Assembly (NCBI RefSeq): GCF_002994655.1 | Contig: NZ_PPDL01000018.1 | Span: 1-64,000, forward strand | DNA from: Corynebacterium sp. 13CS0277 | Lineage (GTDB): Bacteria > Actinomycetota > Actinomycetes > Mycobacteriales > Mycobacteriaceae | Direction of reading: 5' to 3' | DNA: 64,000 nt | Position numbers and translations under genes: made by a program | Shown: one piece after another, positions 42,183-50,559 of the stretch | Position numbering within the stretch: the stretch's first letter is position 1 | Layout of the letters: each line of letters begins with the position of its first letter | Notes under the pieces: model-generated | Database searches by the model: none | Told to the model about the DNA's origin: nothing | What the model saw: the letters and a program-made list of their open reading frames with translations, nothing else

Positions 42183-43421
42183 CTACTGCGGGTGAGGAAT
42201 GCCGGGAAACGCCTGTGCCGCGGACGTGCCGCCTATGGGATGGGCGTGTCGCGGCGGGCCGCCGGTGGTGGCGAACTCGTCGAGGAGGTCGAGGACGTCG
42301 ACGGCCCGCCAGGCGGTCAGCCCCCGGGCGGGCTTGGAGGCCACTACGATGCCGGAGTTCACCAAGCGGACCATACTGCGGTCGAGGGCGGCGGGGGAGT
42401 GGCGGGAGGTGAAGGCGTCGTGCAGCTGGGGACGCGTGATGATCGGGTGGCTGAGCAACAGATCGAGGACTGCGCGATCTGGGGAGTCGGCGCGACTGGT
42501 GGTGTGTTCCGCCCACCGTTGCCGGATGGTGGCCAACTCAGCGCAGGCCCACTGGCCTGCTTCGGCGGCAGCGATCGCGCAGGTGCAGAACAATTCCACG
42601 ATGGTCCACGGGTTGCCGCGCCGGTAGTCCTCGAGCGCGGAAACATAGGTGCGGGTGTCGCGCAGCAGCACCCCCGAGATCGGCCACGCCCCCTGGTCGG
42701 CAAGGCCCCGGCCCCGGATCGTGAGGTGGATGAGTGCCCGACCGGTGCGGCCGTTGCCGTCGGCGAAGGGGTGGATCGTTTCGAATTGGGCGTGCGCAAG
42801 CGCTGCCACCGCCAGCGTCGGGTACTGCGAGGTGTCGAGGAACTTCAGCAGGTCGTCGATGAGGGCGGTGATGGTGCCCGCGTCTGGTCCGACGTAGGTG
42901 GCGTTCGCGGGGCTCGCATGATCCCCACCGATCCACACATGCTCCGTGCGGAACTGGCCGGCGATGTCCGGGCTTTCCGCACCGAGGAGGTCCTCGTGCA
43001 TCGCCCGCAGGGTGGTGGGGCGTGGGGGCCACTGTGCTGCGAGTGCGGTGCGCAGGGTGCGGGTGTGGGCGGCGATGAGTGCCGCATCCCGGGTGCCGGG
43101 AAGGCCGGCGTCTGCTTCGAGGATCTTCCGCGCGGACGCGGTGATCCCCTCGATGGCGGAGGAGGCGCGTGCTTCCATGTGGAGCAGCAGCGGCGCGGCC
43201 GCAGGGCTCATGCGTGCCCGCACCAGCGCGCAGGTGGCTTCCTCCACGAGGGGCAGCAGCCGCGTCGGGAAGGGCACGGCCGCATCCGCGATGGTGGGCA
43301 CGACCGCCACCGGCACTGTCGTCGGCGTCCGCGCCCGCTGGCGGCGCGACACCGGTGCCGCGGCAACGCTGGCATCCCACGACACCGACGTGGTGGACAC
43401 TGTGGGCCACGGCACCGTCAT
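42183..43421 (-). CDS. Fic family protein (second copy)
   Basis: This 412-residue protein has the complete Fic motif HPFADGNGRTGR and an N-terminal inhibitory helix SSAIEGI, so it should be a self-inhibited AMP-transferase of class II. A C-terminal winged helix follows (ITRPQLHDAFTSRHSPAALDRSM). The ATG at 43421 has a strong GAAGGAGAC site; the frame is open to 43562 but that part contains an inverted repeat and no homology. It differs clearly in sequence from the first Fic protein. Palindromic CCTCACTTC motifs lie 105 bp upstream and may be its operator. Confidence 0.85.
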   Translation of the reverse strand: MTVPWPTVSTTSVSWDASVAAAPVSRRQRARTPTTVPVAVVPTIADAAVPFPTRLLPLVEEATCALVRARMSPAAAPLLLHMEARASSAIEGITASARKILEADAGLPGTRDAALIAAHTRTLRTALAAQWPPRPTTLRAMHEDLLGAESPDIAGQFRTEHVWIGGDHASPANATYVGPDAGTITALIDDLLKFLDTSQYPTLAVAALAHAQFETIHPFADGNGRTGRALIHLTIRGRGLADQGAWPISGVLLRDTRTYVSALEDYRRGNPWTIVELFCTCAIAAAEAGQWACAELATIRQRWAEHTTSRADSPDRAVLDLLLSHPIITRPQLHDAFTSRHSPAALDRSMVRLVNSGIVVASKPARGLTAWRAVDVLDLLDEFATTGGPPRHAHPIGGTSAAQAFPGIPHPQ

Positions 43422-43526
43422 CCGGGCGTCTCCTTCGCAAGGAATGTGCAGGCTGGATCCCCATCCGCACACCCCATCCATGGGTGGTGTCACGCCACGG
43501 GGCTGTGCGGTGGAACCCCCATTGTT

Positions 43527-43577
43527 CCTCACTTCCGGCGTGAAGTGAGGATTTTTGCCCACCGGCCCTCACTTCCG
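43527..43577. repeat. CCTCACTTC palindrome plus a third half-site upstream of fic
   Basis: CCTCACTTC (43527-43535) and GAAGTGAGG (43542-43550) form a 9-bp inverted repeat with a 6-nt gap. A third copy, CCCTCACTTCCG, stands at 43566-43577. The cluster lies between the Fic gene and the convergent end of the siderophore ATPase gene. Confidence 0.6.
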
Positions 43578-43639
43578 ACCCGATGTGGTGTGCTCGAAGC
43601 CGCTCTTGTGGGGGGCACCACTCCGGGGCTGCGGTGGTG

Positions 43640-44524
43640 TTATCCCGCCGGCGTGGTGTCGCCTGCGGCACCATCGCCGGCCGGGTGGGGAGGAGCCGCC
43701 GGCACGATGAGCGGGGTGCCCGTCAGCGGGTCGGCGATGATGGTGGCGTCGAGGTCGAAGACGTCGCGCAGCAGCTCACTGGTGATGATGTCCGTGGGGG
43801 CACCTTCGGCCATGAGGGTGCCGTCCCTCATGACGAGCAGGTGGTCGGAGTAGCGGGCCGCGAGGTTGAGGTCGTGCAACACCATGACAATGGTGCGCCC
43901 CAGAGTGTGCTTGAGGCGGGTGACGAGGTTGAGGATGTCGATGGAGTGCGCCAGGTCCAGGTAGGTGGTGGGCTCGTCGAGGAACATCACGTCGGTGTTC
44001 TGGGCGAGCACCATGGAGATCCACACGCGTTGCCGTTGCCCGCCGGACAGTTCCTCGATGGTGCGGGTCGCCAGGTCGAGGCAGCCAGTCATGGTGAGGG
44101 CGGCGTGGACTTCTGTTTCGTCGGTGGAGGACCACTGGTTGATCCACCGCTGGTGGGGGTGACGGCCCCGGGCGACGAGATCGGCGACAGTCACCCCGGG
44201 CTGCGCTTGAGGGGTTTGCGGCAGCACGCTGATGGTGCGGGCGAGCTCTTTGCGCCGCATGCGGGCGAGGTCCACCTCCCCGAGGGTGACGTGGCCTGCC
44301 TGGGTGGGCAGGAGCTGGGCAGCTGCTTTGAGTAGGGTGGATTTGCCGCAGCCGTTGGGGCCGATGATGGTGGTGATGCGGCCGCCGGGGATGGTGGCGG
44401 TGAAATCCTCAATGATGGCCTTCGGCCCATAGCCGGTGCGCAGGCCCGTGATGTGCAGCGAGGGGGCGGGCGCGCCGGGCTGTGCCGTGCCGGGCGCGGG
44501 CTGGTGGCTGCGTGCGGGGGTCAT
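43640..44524 (-). CDS. Iron-siderophore ABC transporter ATP-binding protein
   Basis: This 294-residue protein is a FepC/FecE-type ATPase: Walker A GPNGCGKST, signature LSGGQRQR, Walker B VMFLDEP and switch His in VLHDLNLA. It powers import of ferric siderophores through the two FecCD permeases encoded immediately upstream. It has a Pro-rich N-terminal extension of about 22 residues. It is the last gene of the reverse arm and overlaps its neighbour by four bases. Confidence 0.93.
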   Translation of the reverse strand: MTPARSHQPAPGTAQPGAPAPSLHITGLRTGYGPKAIIEDFTATIPGGRITTIIGPNGCGKSTLLKAAAQLLPTQAGHVTLGEVDLARMRRKELARTISVLPQTPQAQPGVTVADLVARGRHPHQRWINQWSSTDETEVHAALTMTGCLDLATRTIEELSGGQRQRVWISMVLAQNTDVMFLDEPTTYLDLAHSIDILNLVTRLKHTLGRTIVMVLHDLNLAARYSDHLLVMRDGTLMAEGAPTDIITSELLRDVFDLDATIIADPLTGTPLIVPAAPPHPAGDGAAGDTTPAG

Positions 44525-45594
44525 ACGGTGTGCTTCCTGGAGGTGGTGACGAGAACATAGATAAGGAATGCGCCGCCGATGCCGGAGGTCACGAGCCCGA
44601 CGGGCAATTCGACGGGCAGCAGCGACTGGGTGACCGCATCCGCCCCCAGCAGCAGCACCGCGCCTGTCAGGGCACTACCCAACAGCGGTGGGGTGGCCAT
44701 GCCGGTGATGCGGGCTGCGAGCTGCGGGGCGACGAACGCGACGAAGCCGATAGGGCCCGCAGCGCTCACCGCGACTGCCGACAGGGCGACGGCGGTGCAC
44801 AGCAGGGTGAACTGGGTGCGGTTGACGTTGTGCCCCAACGCCGCCGCCAGCGCCGGGCCCAGGTGCATGCTCAACAGGCTGAACGCCACCCAGCCGGCGA
44901 ACGGCACGACGAGGAGCACCACCGCCGCCATGGGGAGGGTGCGTTCCCAGGTGGCGCTGCCGAGGGAGCCGGTGAGCCAGAACTTGGCGGACTGGGCGTC
45001 GCGCACGTCGGCGGTGATGAGCAGGAAGTTGATGTAGGCCTGCCCGAGGGCGCTGATGATGATGCCGGCGAGCACGAGGCGGAAGGCGTCCATGGTGCGC
45101 TGCCGGGCCAGCAGCCACACCGCGGTGGCGGTGAGGATCGCCCCCGCCAGGGCGCTGATGGGGATTCCGACGCCGGCAAGCCAGCCGGCGAGGCCACCGC
45201 CGCTGCCCAGGACGATGATGGTGACGGCCATCGCCGACGCGCCCGTCGTGATGCCCAGCACGTCGGGGCTGGCCAGGGAGTTGCGGGTGATTTGCTGCGT
45301 GAGCGCGCCCGCCATGCCGAGCGCGCAGCCGACGACGAGGCCGCTGAGCGCCCGGGGTGCCCGCCACTGGAACACGACAAGCTTTTCCAGGCGGGTGCCG
45401 TCCCCGCTGAGCGCGACGTGGAGGACCCGGCCCAAGCTCATGGGGTAGTCGCCCAACCCGATCGACAGCGCCATGAGCGCGATCGCGAGGAGAAACAATC
45501 CGAGGGTGACGAGGAGCACCCGGGGCCGCCACACCGCGGAGATGCCCCCGATGCGCAGCGCGGGGCGGCCCGGCACGCGAGTCGCGCCGATCAT
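44521..45594 (-). CDS. FecCD-family iron-siderophore permease (FepG-like)
   Basis: This 357-residue integral membrane protein belongs to the FecCD family, with about nine or ten helices and the coupling-region motif GALTQQITRNSLASPDVLGITTG (abbreviated: GAxTQ...RNxLAxPDxLG). It pairs with the next permease as a heterodimer. Start and stop overlap its neighbours by four bases. Confidence 0.92.
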   Translation of the reverse strand: MIGATRVPGRPALRIGGISAVWRPRVLLVTLGLFLLAIALMALSIGLGDYPMSLGRVLHVALSGDGTRLEKLVVFQWRAPRALSGLVVGCALGMAGALTQQITRNSLASPDVLGITTGASAMAVTIIVLGSGGGLAGWLAGVGIPISALAGAILTATAVWLLARQRTMDAFRLVLAGIIISALGQAYINFLLITADVRDAQSAKFWLTGSLGSATWERTLPMAAVVLLVVPFAGWVAFSLLSMHLGPALAAALGHNVNRTQFTLLCTAVALSAVAVSAAGPIGFVAFVAPQLAARITGMATPPLLGSALTGAVLLLGADAVTQSLLPVELPVGLVTSGIGGAFLIYVLVTTSRKHTV

Positions 45595-46631
45595 AGGGTG
45601 CTCACCTTCTTCCGGGCGAGGAGGTACATGAAGAACGGGGCACCGACGAAAGCGAGGACGATACCCACCTGGAGTTCTGCGGGGCGGGCAATGATCCGCC
45701 CCGCGACATCGGCGTAAAGCAGCAGGATCGCGCCCGCCAGGGCCGAGTAGGGCAGAATCCAGCGGAAGTCGGGTCCGGTGACGACCCGCACGAGGTGCGG
45801 CACCACCAGCCCAATGAAGCTCATGGGGCCCGCGGCGGCGGTCGCTGCCCCCGCCAGCAGCGCGATGAGCAGCATGCCGACACCCCGGGCGCGTCGCGTG
45901 TTGACGCCGAGTCCGGCGGCCACGTCATCACCCATGCCCAGCAGGTTAAGCACTGGCCCCTGCGCCAACCCGGCCACAAGCGCGATCGCGATGATGGGCA
46001 GCACCCCGAAGAACACCTCAAGGGGGCGGGCGGCGACGGAGCCGACCGTCCAGAAACGCATGCGATCTAGGTTGTCCTCATTCGTGAGGATGAGGGAGGA
46101 CGTCAGTGCGGTGAGCACCGCAGACAGCGCGGCGCCGCCCACGACGAGGGTGATGGGGTTGATTTGCCCGCCGCCGACGGCCGCCAGCCCGAACACGGCA
46201 ATGGTCGCCAGGATGGCACCGAGGAAAGCCCACACGGCAGTCCACCCGATGCTGCTCACACCGAAGAAACTGAAGCTGAGCACGACGGCGAGCGCCGCCC
46301 CGGAGGACACACCCAGAATGCCGGGGTCCGCCAGCGGGTTGCGGGTATGCCCCTGGATGAGCGCGCCCGCCATGCCGAGGGCCGCGCCCACGAGGATCGC
46401 CAACAGGGTGCGGGGGAAGCGCAGCTCCGCGACGACGCGTTCGTCCTGGGAGTAGTCCTGCGGGTGCGCGAGGGTTTCCCCGAGGTGGGTGACGGTGTCA
46501 CGCACCGTGTCGAGGGGGATGCTGCGGGCCCCGAAGGCGAGGGAGAGCCCGCAGCCGAGGAGCAGCAGCACGGCGAGGATCCCGAGCCCCGGTACTCGCC
46601 ACGGGTGCGCCGACGGAGTCGTGGACGTCAT
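45591..46631 (-). CDS. FecCD-family iron-siderophore permease (FepD-like)
   Basis: This 346-residue membrane protein is the second FecCD permease, with the motif GALIQGHTRNPLADPGILG and the C-terminal PHLVRVVTGPDFRWILPYSA segment. It overlaps both neighbours by four bases (ATGA), so the whole reverse arm is one translationally coupled unit. Confidence 0.92.
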   Translation of the reverse strand: MTSTTPSAHPWRVPGLGILAVLLLLGCGLSLAFGARSIPLDTVRDTVTHLGETLAHPQDYSQDERVVAELRFPRTLLAILVGAALGMAGALIQGHTRNPLADPGILGVSSGAALAVVLSFSFFGVSSIGWTAVWAFLGAILATIAVFGLAAVGGGQINPITLVVGGAALSAVLTALTSSLILTNEDNLDRMRFWTVGSVAARPLEVFFGVLPIIAIALVAGLAQGPVLNLLGMGDDVAAGLGVNTRRARGVGMLLIALLAGAATAAAGPMSFIGLVVPHLVRVVTGPDFRWILPYSALAGAILLLYADVAGRIIARPAELQVGIVLAFVGAPFFMYLLARKKVSTL

Positions 46632-47332
46632 GGGGCCGGGGCAGGCTCAGCTGCGGTGGAGTCGTCGTGGGGTTCGCCGCGGCCTGCCAGCGCCTCAGGC
46701 GTGCGACCCCACAGGAACAGGCGCACGCGGCGGTCGGCGCGTTGCTGTCGCTCACCGCAATCGACCCAGCCTTCCCGGCGTAGTGCGCGGTGGACGCGCT
46801 CGTTGCGGTAATCGGGTTCCACGACGAGAACCTCACACTCCGGGTCGGCGGCGAACAACAGCTCAGGCAGGATGCCAAACAGGGGAGAGAACAGTCGCCG
46901 GCCCGTGGATTCCGGGTCGCCGATGGCGATGTGGAAGCCGAGGTCGTGTGGCTTGGAGGCGTACACGCCGCGAATCTCGTCGAGGTGCGGGCGGTAGATT
47001 TCCAGGTAGCCGGCGGGCGTGCCCTCCCGGTGGAGGATCAGCGGGATCGCGTACGGGGTGCCGAGCTTGGCCTCCCAGTCCTCGCGCCAGCGTGCGGCCG
47101 GCCAGGGCTGTTCCCAGGTTTCGACGAGGTGGGGGCGCTGCATCCACTCGGCGACGAGGTCCGCATCGCTGCTGCTGGACGAACAATCGGCGGGGACGAG
47201 GGCCCACGGTGTGGGAAGTTCCGGCACCGGCGGCACCCCTGGGGGGATCTCAGCGGCAGGCAGGTCGATGAGGTAGCGCGCAAGAATCGGGTGGCGCGGC
47301 ATCTGTGACGTGGGATTTTGGGAGTGAGTCAT
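46628..47332 (-). CDS. Siderophore N-acyltransferase (GNAT, MbtK/IucB-like)
   Basis: The 234-residue protein matches the IucB/MbtK acyltransferase family of the GNAT superfamily, which acylates N-hydroxylysine or N-hydroxyornithine during siderophore synthesis. Visible landmarks are WMQRPHLVETWEQPW, YLEIYRPHLDEIRGVY, GFHIAIGDPESTGR and VEPDYRNERVHRALRREGW. It is the first gene of the reverse arm, divergent from the N-hydroxylase gene. The ATG at 47332 has a GAAAGA site; the frame is open to 47368, which lies in the promoter. Confidence 0.85.
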   Translation of the reverse strand: MTHSQNPTSQMPRHPILARYLIDLPAAEIPPGVPPVPELPTPWALVPADCSSSSSDADLVAEWMQRPHLVETWEQPWPAARWREDWEAKLGTPYAIPLILHREGTPAGYLEIYRPHLDEIRGVYASKPHDLGFHIAIGDPESTGRRLFSPLFGILPELLFAADPECEVLVVEPDYRNERVHRALRREGWVDCGERQQRADRRVRLFLWGRTPEALAGRGEPHDDSTAAEPAPAP

Positions 47333-47366
47333 AAAAAAATCTTTCAATTCGCCTCGCTGGGCAACC

Positions 47367-47399
47367 AAGCTAGGCTAGGCTCGCATGGTGAAATAGCCT
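47367..47399. promoter_or_regulatory. Divergent promoters with DtxR/IdeR-like box
   Basis: CTAGGCTAGGCTCGCATGG (47370-47388) matches 12 of 19 positions of the DtxR/IdeR consensus TTAGGTTAGGCTAACCTAA, best in the left half. TAGCCT (47394-47399) is a TANNNT -10 for the forward genes, and on the minus strand TAGCTT (47372-47367) is one for the reverse genes. A bound iron repressor would cover both promoters. Confidence 0.55.
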
Positions 47400-47416
47400 A
47401 GCGGAAAGATGGAAGG

Positions 47417-48715
47417 GTGGTACACCTTTTGCGCGAACTTGTTGTGATTGGGGCCGGGCCGAAAGCTGTCGCGGTGGCGGCGAAGGCGTGGGCGCTGCGC
47501 GCCTGCGGCGGGGAGGTTCCCCGGATCACGGTCGTGGAGCAGCGGGGCATCGCCGCACACTGGCAGGCCGGGGGTGGGTGGACCAACGGGCGGCACTACC
47601 TGGGTACCCCGCCAGAGAAGGACGTCGGGTTCCCCTACGCCACCGCGATTGCTGGCAACCGCGGGTCCGAGGTGGATCGGCTGCTGGAGCAGGTGTCGTG
47701 GAAGTCTTTCCTCCTGGCGACCGGGGGCTACGCCCGCTGGCTGGATCGGGGTCGACCCGCCCCGACACACGATCGCTGGGCTGAGTATCTCCAGTGGGTG
47801 GCTCGCACCATCGGCATGGAGGTGTTACATGCGACGGTGGAACGCTGTGAGCGGGTCGACTCCGCGCGCTGGGAGTGCGTCGTGCGGGATGCCGCCGGGC
47901 GGCGCTCCATGGTGTCTGCAGATGCTGTGCTGGTGACCGGGCCGGGACCTGCCACCGATGTGCTGTCGACGGCGCCTGGCGTGTGGTCGGTGGCGCAGCT
48001 GTGGGAGCGCAGCGCGGCATTGGCGCCCGGTGGGCGCTGGGTCCTCGTCGGCAGCGGGGAGTCCGCAGGTGCTGTCGCGCAGGAGTTGATCTATCGTGGC
48101 GTGGATTCCCTGACGTTGGTGTCCCCGCAGGCGACCGCGTTTTCGCGCGGGGAGAGTCAGTTTGAAAACTCGCTCTACTCGGATCCTGGAGCCTGGCAAG
48201 GGTTTGATGCCCAGGCCCGTCGCGCCGTGTTGGCGCGCACGGATCGGGGTGTGCTGTCCCGTCGCGCTCAGGAGGCACTGGCCTTGAGTGATTCCGTGGA
48301 ACATGTGTCGGGTGTGGCGCGCCGGGCACGGTCCGTCGATGGGGTGGTGCACCTCGAGGTGGAACGCCCAGGGGCGGTGGTGAGCGAGCTGGAGGCGGAC
48401 GTCGTGGTCGATTGTCGGGGTGGGGATCCGCTGTGGTTCCTGTCGTTGCTTGGCGGGCAGGCCCGCGCGGAACTCACCGCCGAATGCGGGGGATTGTTGT
48501 CCCCGGAGGCAGTGGCGGAGGTGCTGCAGCCGACGATGTGGTGCGGTGGGATGCCACTGTTGGTGCCGGCTTTGGCCGGTTGGTCGCAGGGGCCGGGGTT
48601 TGCGAACCTGAGTTGCTTAGGTGCGTTGGCTGATCGGGTGCTCGGCGGGCTGGGCGTGGAACTCGGGGAAGAGTCTGCGGCGTCAGTGTCTTCGGTGCCG
48701 GTGGTGGCATCGTGA
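47417..48715 (+). CDS. L-lysine/ornithine N-monooxygenase (MbtG-like)
   Basis: The 432-residue flavoprotein resembles MbtG and the SidA/IucD/PvdA family, which hydroxylate the side-chain amino group of lysine or ornithine using FAD, NADPH and oxygen. The FAD motif is VVIGAGPKAVAVAAKA, the NADPH motif VLVGSGESAG, and the C-terminal GPGFANLSCLGALADRVL fits the family. It supplies the hydroxamate group for the siderophore with the acyltransferase encoded divergently. The start is uncertain: GTG at 47417 directly abuts GGAAGG, and TTG at 47429 would have a longer spacing. Its stop overlaps the next gene. Confidence 0.88.
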   Translation: MVHLLRELVVIGAGPKAVAVAAKAWALRACGGEVPRITVVEQRGIAAHWQAGGGWTNGRHYLGTPPEKDVGFPYATAIAGNRGSEVDRLLEQVSWKSFLLATGGYARWLDRGRPAPTHDRWAEYLQWVARTIGMEVLHATVERCERVDSARWECVVRDAAGRRSMVSADAVLVTGPGPATDVLSTAPGVWSVAQLWERSAALAPGGRWVLVGSGESAGAVAQELIYRGVDSLTLVSPQATAFSRGESQFENSLYSDPGAWQGFDAQARRAVLARTDRGVLSRRAQEALALSDSVEHVSGVARRARSVDGVVHLEVERPGAVVSELEADVVVDCRGGDPLWFLSLLGGQARAELTAECGGLLSPEAVAEVLQPTMWCGGMPLLVPALAGWSQGPGFANLSCLGALADRVLGGLGVELGEESAASVSSVPVVAS

Positions 48716-50400
48716 CGGCCACCCGTGATGAGGTCGCCGCCCGATCGGCGTGGACTCGCACGGTCACAAACACAGGTGAGTGGGCGCATGGCCCGCGCAC
48801 TCCGATCGTGCCGGACACTGTGGTGGCGATGCTCGTGCAGTCGCTGCAGGCCTCCCCGGAGCGAGTCATTGTGGATGGGCCCCAGGGGCAGCGCCGCGCC
48901 TGGGATGTCGATCTCCTCGCCGGCGCTGTTGTTGATGCCCTCGGTGACGTTGCGGGCCGCCGCGTGGTGGTGCTGGCGCGCAAGCATCCAGATATCGCTG
49001 GTGCTGCTGCGGGGGTGCTGCTGGCCGGCGCGACATATGTGCCGGTGTCTGCCGATACTCCGGTGGTGCGTGCCCAGCACGTCATCGCAGACTGCGGTGC
49101 GGCAGCGGTCCTCTGTGTCGGCATGGACACTCCTGATTGGGTGTCGGACTGCGGTGTTGATGTCGTGTCGTGGGCGCAGCTGCTGGAGGCTGTGCACTGG
49201 CGGCCGGTGGTGCCTGCGAGCGCCCGACCTGCTGTCGTGCGCCCTGAGGACGAGTGCTACATCATTTACACCTCCGGGTCGACGGGGCAGCCGAAGGGGG
49301 CGATTAATACGCATCGTGCGGTTGCCGCACACCTGCAGTGGATGCGTGATGTGTTCGGCACCCCATCCGCGTGCGAAGAGGTGCGTTTCCGCGCCGTGAA
49401 CAAGGCTCCCCTCGGGTTTGACGTCGGCGTGGCGGAACTGCTGTGGCCTGTCGCCGCTGAGGGGTGTGTGGTCATCCCCGGGGCCGAGTTCGTGTCCTCC
49501 GACGTGGAGGCGGTGTTGTCTCTCGTTGCCGAGTACGGGGTAACGGTGTTGTCGATGGTGCCCTCGTTCATGCAGGCGGTTCTTTCCTACGCGGAGGCCG
49601 CCGGGGTCGACCTTGCTCGGGCGGCCGGCGGGGTGCGGCATCTTTTGCTCGGCGGGGAGGCGGTGCCTGCGCCTCTCGTGGACCGGTGCGTGGATGTCCT
49701 GCACTGCGCAGTGCACGGACTGTACGGGCCGTCGGAGACGGCCATGGATGTGACGTGGGTGGATTATGGGGCGCTGCGCGCTGCTGGGGTGCAGTGGGAT
49801 GGGCCTTTGCTGGGCGTGCCGGAAGACAACATCAGCGTCTATCTCATTGACGAGGACGGTCGCCAGGTGGCGCCCGGCGAGGTGGGGGAGCTCTGCATCG
49901 CGGGCGTGGCCGTCGGTGCCGGCTATGTGGGCCTGCCGGAGCTCACCCGCGCGGCGTTCGTGGAATCCTGTGCGCCCGACCGGGATGGCGGTCGGATGTA
50001 CCGCACGGGCGATCGCGCCCGGTGGGTCGAGCTGGATGTGGACGGGGTGCCGTCCGCGCTGCTGGAGTATCACGGTCGACTGGGCGAGCAGGTGAAGGTG
50101 CGGGGTAATCGTGTCGAGCTCGGCGAGGTCGAGCACGCCCTGGTGGGGGTGGGATGCCTGCGTGCGGCGGCGGTGGTGGCGCACGATCGCGGGCAGGGAA
50201 CGGAACTGATCGCCTGCTGCGTTCCCCAGGGAGATACCCCCGATTGGGGGGATCTGGCGAGGGTGCTGCGCGAGCGGCTGCCGGAGTACATGATTCCCAC
50301 GCGCTGGGTCTCGCTGCCGGAGCTTCCCCTCACTGAACGGGGGAAATGTGATCGGCGTGCGCTGCTCGCGGCGGCATGTGCCGCGCTGGAGGAGGGATGA
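48712..50400 (+). CDS. Stand-alone NRPS adenylation enzyme
   Basis: This 562-residue protein is a complete adenylation domain: A3 IIYTSGSTGQPKG, A5 YGPSETA, A7 YRTGDRAR, A8 GRLGEQVKVRGNRVELGE and A10 LPLTERGKCDRRALL with the catalytic Lys. No carrier or condensation domain is attached. My manual reading of the specificity pocket is D-V-A-S-L-G-L-M-D-K, which shares features with serine-type and acyl-hydroxyornithine-type codes but matches none. It starts with GTG inside the stop of the hydroxylase gene (GTGA). Because the second module of the NRPS lacks an A domain, this enzyme probably charges that carrier in trans. Confidence 0.88.
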   Translation: MTATRDEVAARSAWTRTVTNTGEWAHGPRTPIVPDTVVAMLVQSLQASPERVIVDGPQGQRRAWDVDLLAGAVVDALGDVAGRRVVVLARKHPDIAGAAAGVLLAGATYVPVSADTPVVRAQHVIADCGAAAVLCVGMDTPDWVSDCGVDVVSWAQLLEAVHWRPVVPASARPAVVRPEDECYIIYTSGSTGQPKGAINTHRAVAAHLQWMRDVFGTPSACEEVRFRAVNKAPLGFDVGVAELLWPVAAEGCVVIPGAEFVSSDVEAVLSLVAEYGVTVLSMVPSFMQAVLSYAEAAGVDLARAAGGVRHLLLGGEAVPAPLVDRCVDVLHCAVHGLYGPSETAMDVTWVDYGALRAAGVQWDGPLLGVPEDNISVYLIDEDGRQVAPGEVGELCIAGVAVGAGYVGLPELTRAAFVESCAPDRDGGRMYRTGDRARWVELDVDGVPSALLEYHGRLGEQVKVRGNRVELGEVEHALVGVGCLRAAAVVAHDRGQGTELIACCVPQGDTPDWGDLARVLRERLPEYMIPTRWVSLPELPLTERGKCDRRALLAAACAALEEG

Positions 50401-50559
50401 GGAACTCTCTCCAAGGTGTTAGATGGGACACAACTTTCGGTGAACCCTTGCGGAACTAAAACCCAGACCGTTAGCTAGTACTGATGCCAAGCGCACCCTC
50501 AGCATGGTCGCCTTGCCTCACTCATCACTGTTGATCTCCTTGTGAAAGGACTCCATGTC

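Noticed and set aside
43422..43562. Upstream extension of the second Fic protein
   Set aside because: The extension covers the CCTCACTTC palindrome and has no homology, while the ATG at 43421 has a strong ribosome binding site.
50449..50490. A second DtxR box before the binding-protein gene
   Set aside because: TTAGCTAGTACTGA shares too few positions with the consensus to claim it.
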